From positions 32,707,046 to 32,771,045 of the forward strand of contig CM067068.1 of assembly GCA_033980235.1 (NCBI GenBank): a stretch of DNA of 64,000 nucleotides. The letters are read 5' to 3'. Of this stretch, positions 45,376 through 56,061 are shown one piece after another (within the stretch, counting starts at the first letter, position 1; each line of letters starts with the position of its first letter). The notes below the pieces were generated by a model that was given only the letters and a program-made list of their open reading frames with translations, made no database searches and was not told where the DNA came from. The position numbers were made by a program, and so were the translations under genes. This stretch comes from Diadema setosum (Eukaryota; Echinodermata; Echinoidea; Diadematoida; Diadematidae).

Positions 45376-47814
45376 CTAGAGCTGTGAACAGAGGGTTGTC
45401 AAGCAAGAGAGAGTTGAGCCACCAGGGGGAGTTTTCGTACCCCCTTACACCTTTTGAATGACAGAATTTTGGTATCAGTATTTGATAGTTAAAGTCACAA
45501 CCAATCAGCAAAGATCTTTAAGAAACTCATGCATAATACATTTTGCAGTGAACAAAGTTTACAGTCTATTCTTGTACCTTGGATTTTCAGTGTTTGAAGG
45601 TTTGCGTAATCACCACTACTATAAGTTCATTGAAGGTAAACTTCAAGCCACATAGTGTCAACATAGCCAGTAAACCACAATAAGCCTCGTACATCCCAGA
45701 AATTAATTTTATTCGTGATTCATAAACCCCTCTCTAAAATGTGGTACATGCATATGATTTCATACAATATGGTTATTACACAGTTACAATAGCAATGAAG
45801 TTGAAACAGATAGATGAAACAGTTTCAATTTAGTATGATGTTAAAATGTCAAAATTTCACTTTGGCATTGCATTCTTCTTTAAACTTATCTAAATGAGTC
45901 ATACTATTATCTTAAACCTGTTAAAATCTATCAATGTTGTTATGAAAGTCAACTGTAATCCTAGTTCAAGATTTCTTGATGCTAAGCAGGTTGATTATTA
46001 GTCCAGTTGTTTGGGAAAGCATCTCACATGTATATGTACCTTTTGTTCTCTTTTGTTGTCCAGTACAAATTCTACACATCTGCTATTATTCCTTTATTTG
46101 TTGTGATTTTGAATATTCAATTCAATTTAATTCAATTTACTTTGTTGATAATCATAAAAATAGAAATATATACAGTGTAAAATGTGCCGGGGAGTTCACA
46201 AAGAAAGCCAAAGGCTTGAGACAAAGTGATCCCCTTTGTAGAGTTGAATACATAAGAACATATGCAGACTCAGAGTTACATTCAGAGTACTTATGGCCAA
46301 TAGGTTAGTATGTAACTGTCAGGTCAATGCCACTTGCACATTTTCACTACTGAGCTTTGCAAAGACTGTCATAAAATCACTGGTCCCTTTATGAAAACAC
46401 TGTTGAACATGCATCTGGAAATTTTCATGCAGACATCGCATGTGTAACTGTAATGCACATTTGTGTGCGAAGTCCTTCAGTTAAGTGTTAGTTTTTTTTT
46501 TCTCTTGTCGGCTCCCAAGAAGCGATTAAATATTAACTTTGCCACCGTGCTGGTTCTTAGTCAAAATGTTAGAAGATTGACACAAGCTGACGTAGTCTTT
46601 AGAATATATTTTTCCCCCAAATGCAGACAGACTTCATGGCAGTGCAGGAAAGAAAAATAACAACAAAATAATGTACTAATAAAAAGCAAAAAAGCAAAAA
46701 GAGAGAACAAAGATGGATTAGGACACCTTGCGTTCATACAGAAAGTGTAAAGTTCTTGAACCACTAATCACCCTAGACTATATCCTGAAAAGACCCTCTG
46801 TCCATACGGGCATCCAGCTTGTAGTCCTAGTAAGGCCTTGGTCTCAAGTGTCTGGAATATTTGCTGGACCAGTGAAACAAGTGGGCCACTAGGCATACAT
46901 TCCTAGGGCTGAGTCAGGCTCTTTCTTTATGAAAAGTTCCAGGACCAACAAGGATTTGTTCAAATAGTGTCAGGGAACAAGACAAACACTCATCGTACAT
47001 GTGTCTATCTGGAGAGTGCCTATGCCAGAAGTAAAGTGTGTTGTTTGCCAGTACCATTTACTTTTTTTCTGCCACTTGTGTGGATTATTTCCCTCTCTTT
47101 TTTTCACACTTTCCCACTAATTGTCGCCCTCTTTGATAGTCGAGTTTTAGTCTCTTGCAGTAAGAATGTGCACTGTTACATAATGCTGCAAATATTTTCC
47201 CAGAGTCCGTTGGATTTAGAAGTCCGTAAGTGGTTGATCTTGTGGAATTTCTGCCTTCCGTTTGGAGTAATCTTTTGGACCAACCACTTTTTGTCTTTGG
47301 CAGGAATTTGTGAAGCATTTCGAATATTCTTTATACTGATTCGTGTCTATCATCTTTCGAAAAAGTCAAGTAGAAATTTACACTTTTAATTCATACACCA
47401 TACATTGTCATCTTTCAGCTTTATATAGCAACCATTTGGCAACCAGTTGGCAACCATGCACTCTTATAAACATGAAAATTGGATGGTCAAAGAAGTTGGC
47501 TTATCTCCGTGCTTCCATCTTCAGTGGTCAATGTGTGATGGACAGCATTTCTCTTGTCATCTTTCATATGTGTTTTGGTAATAGAGCAATATTTATCCTA
47601 ATTCATTTTGATTGAATTTTGTGACTGTTTTAGTCTGATGGTCAATTGTTCCATTCATCAGAAGTACTGCCAGCAGTTAACCATAACTAGCGTGCATAAA
47701 TTTGATATGCAGCATGTACTGCTTGTGTTAGCTGCGAGAGTACAAACCTATACATACTCCAGTCCTGTGTTTATTGTCCTATTTTGTTTACCCTTCTTCC
47801 CCCAAAGTCCCCAC
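45376..47814. other. AT-rich DNA, nothing recognised
   Basis: At about 46107-46140, repeated CAATTCAATTTAATTCAATT words look like the inverted tail of a retroelement. Frames of 110 codons (45976-46308) and 140 codons (46967-47389) exist. They are rich in hydrophobic residues, with no recognised domain or splice context. Confidence 0.4.
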
Positions 47815-48300
47815 ACTTTGTTTGCGTTGTTGGGGTAGGAATGTTCGGAAGTAGCCGAGTGTCGTCTTGATTAGTCAGTCCAAAAATCCTGGAAGACAAC
47901 GGTTTAGAGAACCTATGCGTCAGGTTGGCCAATGTTCCCAATATAGAGTCAATATTTGTCAAGGTCATCGACATCTTATTGTGATGTGGCATTCAAGCTC
48001 TTGATGGAGGCACCTTCGGACACTCTTGAAATGTTTTGTAACATTCGTCACATGGGACGAGTGAATGTGGAATGCATTGTCGCTGATGATTCAGAGGTCG
48101 TAGGTGGATGAGGTCATGCCCTCTGCTTCTCCAATTGAGTGCTACCACAACAGAAGGTGAGGTAGTGCTCTACCGGCACTTTGTGCATCTTTGTCCATCA
48201 ATTAGATTTCGCAAGTGACAGCTAGGGCGAGCCAGACTCGAATTGAAGCAAAGTTAATCCTACCACCAGGAGGCTTTGTCAGGCTCCCAACCCGTGAGTA
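47815..48300. other. GC-richer single-copy block
   Basis: About 485 bp of balanced composition with scattered CpG, no repeat structure and no frame longer than about 75 codons. Motif-like words include TTAATCC (Otx/bicoid-like) and GGAATGC (TEAD-like). A candidate conserved non-coding element. Confidence 0.35.
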
Positions 48301-50949
48301 TTTGGTCTTACAGAAAACTTGTAGAATTGTTTGATTTTAATCTACAGGCATTAATTTGCAGCACTTCAGTATGGGTTGCCAGCAGTAAAACCACTTTTTT
48401 TTTTATCAACTTTCCAACATTTGAACATTTAATTGTTTTCCATCTACTGTAGATAAGCTCATGTTTTTAAAGGTGTGTGTCTATACAAAATGTTTTGAGA
48501 TATTGCATTGAATAAAGGCTGAAGTTGTTTTGACACAATAGAATAAGAAATATGCTTAGTTTATGTGGATTTTGAATGTGAGAGCTGACTTATTTTTAGG
48601 GAAAAATGTTTGAATTAAATTAATGATTATTTAATCATTCATTATAGTTCCGTGGTCTGTAGTGTTCATTCCCATTAACACTGCTAGTCTTAGATACCAG
48701 ATGTTTCTTGTCCTTGATGGTTGGTCTGGAAAGCTAATTAATGTTTCACATCTCATGCCAGTGCTGTTGCCGGGTTGGGTAAATATAGTGCACCTTCCAT
48801 GGTGATTATGTTTGCCTTATCATCTTGATCAGGTACGATCCTCCAAACATGGGAGAGGTTGCTCCGTTTCCTCACCTTTTCCTCTTCCATTTTTTTTTTA
48901 AATCGAAAGATGTCGAGCGAATGCTTATCTCTTCTATAATCTGTGTGCATGATACAATGCTGCCCAAATTAATCAGCCAGGTCGCTGTATGATCCAGCCT
49001 GACATTTTGATCAAGATCCATGAGAGAGAGAGAGAGGAGTACTTTTGATGAGGACATGGGTGATTATAATCAGAGATTTTTGTTTTTAATTAATACTGTA
49101 CATTCTCCATGGCATCATTTGCTAGGTTAATATCTATATACCTCAACACACACATCATTTGTGAAGGAGTTGGGACTTTGACACACATGAAATATATCCT
49201 TCATCTTGTATCGGGATATACACACATAATTATATGATAGCATCTGTTTTTTTCCAAAGCCTGATGAACAAGGACCTATAATGATTGAAGAAATTGCAGT
49301 GAGCAAAACGTCACCCCGTAAATTGTACAGAAAACTCATCACTTTTCAAGCAAGAAATACACACATTAAAAAAAAAAACACACACACACCCGAGAGAACA
49401 TTAAGGAATTGTTAAATGATGTTTATGAGTTATAGTTTTAAAACTAAAATGATGAAAATATCACTTTCATCATAACGATGTGTCAATGCTTTTGGTATAC
49501 AAGTACTATGGAGTGAGAAAAATTGTGTAAAATTGACATAGATCTGTTAATAATTTCAAATTGGACATGTGTGGTAGTACACCCACAGTCGGTTTAATGA
49601 ATGATGAAAGCATAATCTTTTTTTTATATACCATGTGCGTGTATGTTTGTGTGTGTGTGAATGTGTATGATATAATATATGATTGTTTTTGTGTATAGTT
49701 ATTCAAACAGGCATCAAGCTCAATATTCCCTGACTGAAGACATTTTTGATATGTATTCTTTCAGATTTGCGAAGCTCCTGATAAGGCTGTTCTTGTTTTT
49801 TTGTTTTTGATTTTCTTGGCAACATCCCCTCTAAACCCTTGTGTTGCACAGCAGTAATATAATGGATATGGAGGCGAAGGGGAAGGAGCAGAAGAAAAGG
49901 GAAGTGAAGAAGATGTAATTCAGATATTCTACAAGTTACAGACAACTTGACATGTCCTTACATGCAGTCAAGTGCAACCCTGCCTGACGTGTTAAATGAA
50001 GTATGGCCGACCGAAGACTCCTTTTTGCTAGCTCTTTGCATTATTCATGAAATGAGATATTTTTCATTTATTTCGCGAGGAATTCGGGCTCCAAGACAGT
50101 AATCCGCCCTTGATCCCCGTTCTCTGCTTCTACTGGAATCGTGCATCCAAGTTGCTTAAAAGTCGCTCCAGTATACATGTATTACTCAATCAAAAAGAAT
50201 GATAGTTTGTAGTTAGCCTTCGATTCAGACTCACTCTTAATACTTCCAGGTTCTGTTGCAAGTAAAGGTGTTGTCAAGCTATTCAAACATTGATGTTAAG
50301 CTGTTGCTAACTAGTCCCATGCATAATGGGGCGGGTGTCTATTGGAAGTGTATGTTATACGAAAATCTGATCCTCACAGGGTTGAGCATGATGTAAACCT
50401 CAAAAAAGAGTAAATCTTCTTATTTTGGAAGTGCCTTAAGTGACTATATTTCAGTTCCATCAACTTCTTGCAGTGAAATCACCTCAGTTGCAGTCATTGC
50501 GATATGTGTGATGATATTCTGCTTGTAACATATCAGATATCCTCTTATGCATTTCATTGTAGCGTTTGATGGGTTCACTCAAACAAGTTAGGGAGTTAGA
50601 GGTTGAACTTTAGAGATGATATTAGGTCTTCATGTTAATTTCTTTCAAAATTTAAAGTTGCTCATAAATGAACAGTATTCTCAGGGAAGAGTGTGATGGA
50701 AGGGGATAGGGTAATTACCTTTTCTAGTAAGAAAAAAGAAATCTCTGTTAAAGATATTTTATCATGTCGTGCTTGAGGACAGAAATAGGAAGGGTATTCA
50801 TTTTATTTTTCCAACTGTAAAACAGATTGAAACTTTGGGTTGGGTTGATTTTTTGGTTGACTAAGGTGATTTTTTTTTTCTTTTTTAAAGGGAATGTGAA
50901 TTTGATCAAGTTTTGCATGGAGCATTATTTATTAGAGTAACACATGAAG
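48301..50949. other. AT-rich DNA with small simple repeats
   Basis: GA run near 49021-49035, CA run at about 49379-49388, GT run at 49645-49660. No gene or element recognised. Confidence 0.5.
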
Positions 50950-51560
50950 CTGATGTGACTCAACTGATAAGATGAATGACTATTAGTTAGAAGGTCCCAG
51001 GTTCAAGTCCCATGGTTGTGCCCCTTTGGTGAGGCACTTTATTCCTGTTGCCTTTGGAGGGGACTTAATGCCGTCGCACCCACCTGTGGTTGCCTGTGTA
51101 AAAGACATTTATTGCTTCCATAAAGGGTGTGTACAGTTCTGGTCAAGGTGAGGATTTAGCTTTTAATGTTTTGCGAGATATTCAGAAACCACTCCATGAG
51201 ATGTCAAAGAGCATGCAGTTCTAAGGGGTATCAAAAGTTTATTCGATGGAAATCGGTTTTGAAATGGCTGAGATATCCAAAAACAAGGTGAAACAAAGAG
51301 ATCCTAATAAAGTTGTGGCATGTCGCCTTTTATTATTTGCACTTTTTGGGATATCTCAGCCATTTGAAAACCAATTTTCATCAAATAAACGTTGAATCCT
51401 TTTTAGAATACATGCTCTTTCAGATTTCATAAGAGGCTTTTCATTATCTCACTTAGGAATGTTCAAAACATGAATCCCCACCTCAACCAGTACTGTACAG
51501 TCCCTTTAATAGCGGTCAGGTTAAAACAAGTCAATTCAAATCAAATCAAATTCAAATGTA
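50950..51560 (+). mobile_element. tRNA-like SINE interrupted by a P element
   Basis: The head carries TGATGTGACTCAACTGATAAG, a degenerate RNA-polymerase-III A box, and GGTTCAAGTCC at 51000-51010, a near-consensus B box, about 45 bp apart as in tRNA-derived SINEs. A tRNA-unrelated body (GTGAGGCACTTTATTCC, GCCTGTGTAAAAGACA) runs to 51120. After the P element it appears to resume as AGCGGTCAGGTTAAAACAAG and a TCAAATCAAATC-type tail to about 51560. It is too degenerate to be a functional tRNA. Confidence 0.6.
51121..51508. mobile_element. P-family fold-back element, 388 bp
   Basis: Starts TAAAGGGTGTGTACAG and ends CTGTACAGTCCCTTTA. Two ~165-bp complementary arms surround a ~55-bp spacer. It is a reverse-orientation sibling of 42521-42908 and has the same length. 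A transcript through it would form a long double-stranded hairpin. Confidence 0.9.
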
Positions 51561-53049
51561 GCAGTTCTTATAAGAAACTGTGGGATGTGTCAGAAAAACG
51601 AGGGCAGCATTGTCTTGTTGTGAGAACCCCAAGACTACCCACGGGCCAGACAAGGACACATGAGAACAGCTGTACTGATGGGCTCTGACACTGAAATGGA
51701 TGGGGAGTAGATGGGAGGATTGATAGAATTAGTTTAATTATCAAGATAGCGCTGGAAATAGATGAGTTTGCATTTAGGCTCTCCAGATGCGAGAGTTACT
51801 GGGCAGGTACAAATGCTGTTACCTAGCATTGAACGACAATTAGATTCCTAATTAGATAATGCAGCCAAATTGATCGGCTGCCCGAGACTCTGACTCGTGG
51901 TGGTAGTAGTCGTGCGTTGCTCGGCCATTGAAAAAAGAGATGGAGCAAAGCACTCATTAATGATACCTGAATGTTGAGGTGAGAGCTTAATGTCATGCAA
52001 AAACATTACTCACATATTATATCTTATTTGATATGACAATATAGAGATAATGTAACGGCATGAACCAGTTAAGCATTATCAGGCCAACAAGAGCCATGTA
52101 ACCACCAGGGAAAATGTAAACATTAAGACAAAATTGTGACATTCAAATGAATCCATTGTTTTGTTTGTGCTCAGTAATCAGGTAGAAAGATTTCTAAAAA
52201 TGTGCATTGAGATTATGATAGTAATAAGTATTGAAGTTTACTGATGTAATTTCAGTGAAATAGAAAATGTCTTGAATTATTTGGCAAGAATAAAAAAGCT
52301 CATTGTCAACTCCAAAACAGTTTCTATACTTGTCAAAAAAATTGCTCAGCTTACCAATCACAAATTATATATGGTACAGTTAATTTGGCACATGATTTGT
52401 GGAAAAGGGGCTAAATTGTTAGATATTGAGCAGATTTGAACGAATTGTGTTGTCAGTTTATTGGTCGTTGGATAAATGAAGCATATTAACCCTTAATCCA
52501 AATTCTTCTTTTGTTCACATTGCTAGAAAGAAGGTAATGTATGAAATTTATGGTTACATAGGTGTTCTATAAATGGTGTTTTATTGAAATATTCATGTCT
52601 TGCAATCAAAAGACTGAATTACATAAAGAATTACATAAAAACAATATGAATGCATAAAAAGAAAATTTGATAGATGATTAAACAACAAATATTGGTATTC
52701 AAGTGTGAGTGATTACAATGAATAAAGCCAGATCTTATCACAGTAATCAGTGTGATAAGATTTTCTCAGGTTTTGCTTTTTATCTGACCCAATATGATAT
52801 GGATTACTTACACTACATTTGATTTGAAATGGCATTTCATCGAAGCATGTGATGCACAAGTATAATAACTTAATTTAATGCAAGAATATATAATGTAGAA
52901 AATGTCCTGATAAGGATTTTTTCATTGTCTTTGCTGACAGCATATTAAGAAACTGTAGAATAATGTGCACCTTGATGTCATAGTCCCACAAGTTTGATTT
53001 GATGTCGTGCCATCTGTCACTAATAAGGGGCATACAACTGAGTTGAAAT
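51561..53049. other. AT-rich DNA with a GC-richer patch
   Basis: A patch at about 51740-51960 (CTGCCCGAGACTCTGACTCG and flanks) has higher G+C and no repeat structure, and may be a small conserved element. The rest is AT-rich. A perfect dyad at 52732-52761 is listed separately. No gene supported. Confidence 0.45.
52732..52761. promoter_or_regulatory. Perfect 11-bp dyad containing GATA motifs
   Basis: ATCTTATCACA, an 8-base GTAATCAG loop, then TGTGATAAGAT: a perfect inverted repeat. Each arm contains the GATA-factor core (TTATCA / TGATAA), and the loop contains TAATCA. It may be a paired binding site or a chance hairpin. There is no T-run after it, so it is not terminator-like. Confidence 0.45.
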
Positions 53050-53470
53050 GGCTTAATGACAGCAGACCATTGCCTAATCATGCCGAAAAGTATCCACCGA
53101 GTGGTGGCTAACGAGAGCGGAGAAGCACAGATGTCGGTGTGCAGATATGCAGCAATGCGTGATCGCTCGACGGATAATGAAGACGCGTCCGATCACAGCG
53201 CCGCACGCAGGGCAGGAGCGAAAGCGCCAGAATGTCAGGAGCAGAAGTCAACGAGGATTCCATCTGTGCCCGGAAACGGCGCTGTCACCAGCACAGACTG
53301 TCTCTGGCTGTGCTTAACTCTATTACTGCCAGTGGCAGTGATGATCCTCACAGTGTCAATGACGCGTTCAAGAACTAGACCTGAGTAGGTTAACATCAGT
53401 CATCTGCCAATCTCCTCTTCCTTCCATCCCAGCGGCCGAGCGCTTCGTCAATGGAGTCTCCCTCGTTTCC
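53050..53470 (+). other. CpG-containing block with a 110-codon frame
   Basis: The most CpG-rich single-copy stretch of the right half. A plus frame (53056-53388) has a hydrophilic, charged N-terminal part and then a strongly hydrophobic run near residues 80-102 (CLWLCLTLLLPVAVMILTV), followed by SMTRSRTRPE and a stop. This looks like a signal-anchor or tail-anchor, but I do not recognise the protein, and no good donor or acceptor site defines it as an exon. A conserved non-coding element is at least as likely. Confidence 0.3.
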
Positions 53471-54095
53471 AAGTAGTGTTGAGCTTCTCGTGCAGCCAAG
53501 AACACCACAGTGAATTAAGAACTTTCTGAGTAATGTGATTAACACCTGTAATCACTAATGAGGCATCACCATGCATAAAAATAAAGATTCTGGGAAAACG
53601 TAATTTATCATTTCATCCAACAAGATAGATTAATCACAAGAAAAAAATTTAATGGTTCTAGGCCCAGGGTATTATCACTCAGAAACAAAGAAGTGCCAGT
53701 GTTGATTATCTTTGCATTTGAAAGGACCTACCATTCTTTGTGCCATATTTCTTTTGATACATGTAGGTGTTTATGATGTCTTTTTCATTTTCAACCACAG
53801 AGTAGGACAAGATGGTGATAAACTTGAGTGGAGTATAGTTTATTCTCTCACTGCTATTAATAATTTTTTTTTTGCCCAGAATAAATCTATTTTATGAGCA
53901 ATATCTCAGGATTACTTGGGTCAATTTAGCATATTATCAAAGGAGGTTGACATTTCTTTGATGATAGAAGTTTGCAATATTGTGATAACATGCTTTTAGA
54001 GCCCATATTTCATAATCCTTCTGTGAGTTTCACACAAACTTGCTAGAATGTATGCAGGGTGAGATGTCATTTTTTTTCTGCTGATGGAAATGTCA
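53471..54095. other. AT-rich DNA, nothing recognised
   Basis: Only short unrecognised frames. No repeat or motif supported. Confidence 0.5.
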
Positions 54096-54690
54096 TCTCA
54101 CACTTGTCCTTCAAGTTTTGAAATTCTCTTTCGAATCTCTTAATCCAAGAGCCATGCCATTTGCACAAACAGGCACACGATGACTTCCATATTTCACACC
54201 AAGTGCCGTCAGCTTGTAGAGGCACCATATTCGAGAGGAGATGGACCGTTTTACTTTTTGATCCCTTCGACTGACACACCAAAAAAGGCAGACAAAACGT
54301 TTGGAAAGGGTCTGTGTTCATGCTGTTGATTTGACAATATTGTCTTCCCCGCAGGGGGACCCGATCCGCTCCCAGGGAAAATGATATCGTATTCAATTTG
54401 GCCGTCACAACACCCCCGTGGGTGATGCTTTCCATACCCGGTCACGGCGAGGAAACCCAAACACGAGTGCGTCCCGAAGTCACCGTTGGGCTTTGCCAGT
54501 TGGTGGCGCTCCCTGTGTATTTCAATGTGTCGTTGTCCGGTCACTGCCTGAAAGTAGCAGTTATCTTTGTTATGGTCCATTACTGGCCGTAGAAGATATT
54601 TAGTGCTCGACAAGGGAAAGACGTGTCTTTTTGGCAAGACACTGATTTTTTTTCTTCTATTTTTCATTTTGTAGGCATCCATGGATGTAG
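54096..54690. other. GC-richer block with long minus frames
   Basis: Balanced composition compared with its flanks. Two overlapping minus frames of 122 codons (54067-54435) and 143 codons (54251-54682) and plus frames of about 60 codons share it. None has a known domain. With such frames on both strands, the block may simply be poor in stop codons because of its base composition. A candidate conserved non-coding element or unrecognised exon. Confidence 0.3.
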
Positions 54691-55474
54691 CAAATCCATG
54701 GAAAACATCCCTGTCACAGATTTAATCCGTTGAGAGTTTCCAATGTTTTTCCAAGGCGCAGTGAGTGGACTGAGGTGCCTCCAAAATTCAATCAACTATG
54801 CCCTAGAACCAATCGACTCCGTAACCCGATCCGAGCTAAAAAAAATGCAGAAAAGACCAAAGGCACAGCTCAGATGGGGAGAGAAAAATGTCTTCATCCT
54901 ATCCGTTCAGCTCTGTTGCATTTTCACTTTGTATGAGAGAGTCATTTTTATGATTATGTGAAAAAATAATAAGCAAACTTGGAGTAATATCTGCAGTCTT
55001 TGCAATTTCATTTCACAATAATGTATCTGGTATAATGATATAGCACCACATACCTTTCGCGATCAACTTTATTGACTAATATTTGTGTTAGTAGCAATCT
55101 TCATTTATTGCATTAATAGTTATGGGGTTGGTGGTTTTTGTAATTGTTTGAATTGTGCAAAAATGAAAGAAACGTTTGTTTCAGTAAGAAGTAATAATGC
55201 ACACATGTGGCTTTGTAACAAATGAAAAACAAGTCAAATAATTTCATCAAATAATAAGCTAATAAGAATAGAAAAACCATATGCTTTCCACAAAACAGGG
55301 CTGACACGTGACAAATTCATTCTCAGGTTTTTGGCCCCAAGTTCCAACCTCATTGGATTCGATAGGGAAGTCCTTTTATACAGTCATGATTTGATACATG
55401 GTTGATTTGGCATTCTATAGCATTCTGTGCCACACTATTCCTCATTCTTTCAAGGAGTACTTTGAAAAACTTAT
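54691..55474. other. AT-rich DNA, nothing recognised
   Basis: Two overlapping 68-72-codon plus frames at 54730-54961 are unrecognised. Otherwise featureless. Confidence 0.5.
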
Positions 55475-55628
55475 CAGGGGCAGGTCCAGGAATTGCATAA
55501 AAGGGGGCGCCTTAACAAAATTAAAGGAGGGAGCACACCCCCATTTTTTTTATTTCTTTTGTTTTAACAAAAATTAAAGGGGCGTAGGGGGCATGCACCC
55601 GGTGCTCCCCCTCCTGGATCCGCCACTG
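55475..55628. mobile_element. 154-bp hAT-like TIR element
   Basis: The left end CAGGGGCAGGTCCAGGA and the inverse of the right end, CAGTGGCGGATCCAGGA, match at 14 of 17 positions. The interior is GGGGGC- and TTAAAGGGG-rich. Termini beginning CAG followed by G-rich sequence are usual for hAT non-autonomous elements. The flanks CTTAT and CTTAA may be a decayed target duplication. Confidence 0.72.
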
Positions 55629-55683
55629 CTTAATGTTGTATATGTTTTATCTTCAGTTGGATAGTTTTCTCAGAGATGTTTTG

Positions 55684-56061
55684 CAGAGGTACCAAGTCTC
55701 ACGCATTCTGCGTGAGACTCAAGCATTTATGGTCTGTCTCACGATCTCACGCATGGCACCCATTTTTCTCACGCATCTGGTGAAGTCTGCAATTTGGGCC
55801 AAAAATAAGGAGCATATAGCTCAAAGGATTAAAGTGATAGTTGCAATTGAAGGTATATTTCCCTTTTGCTTTTCAAAATTAGTAAAAAATAGTCACTTAA
55901 GTATATGCACCAGATCGCATCATTAAGAGTTAATAATTTAAAAAAGCTCCCAACCATGGGAGGGGGACACCCCCCTCATTCGCGCGCGCATGCGCGCGAG
56001 CGCCGAGATGCCGAGTCATAAAAATCTCACTCATAAAAGTTTTTTGAACTTGGCATCTCTG
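55684..56061. mobile_element. TIR element with reiterated TCTCACGCAT
   Basis: The left end CAGAGGTACCAAGT and the inverse of the right end, CAGAGATGCCAAGT, match at 12 of 14 positions. GTTTTGCAG at 55678-55686 and 56062-56070 overlaps and flanks the ends as a direct repeat, consistent with a 6-8-bp target duplication. TCTCACG(CAT) recurs at about 55697, 55737, 55745 and 55767, and once inverted at 55711. A CG/CA alternating tract lies near 55980-56000. Probable hAT-like non-autonomous element. Confidence 0.78.

Noticed and set aside
46967..47389. 140-codon plus-strand frame, hydrophobic
   Set aside because: Hydrophobicity follows T-rich codons. No domain, conserved motif or splice sites seen.
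50991..51020. A functional tRNA gene at the GGTTCAAGTCC B box
   Set aside because: No acceptor-stem pairing or anticodon arm can be drawn. The sequence continues as a SINE body.
54251..54682. 143-codon minus frame as a gene
   Set aside because: Overlapping frames on both strands in the same GC-richer block and no recognisable family. Kept only as part of a candidate conserved block.
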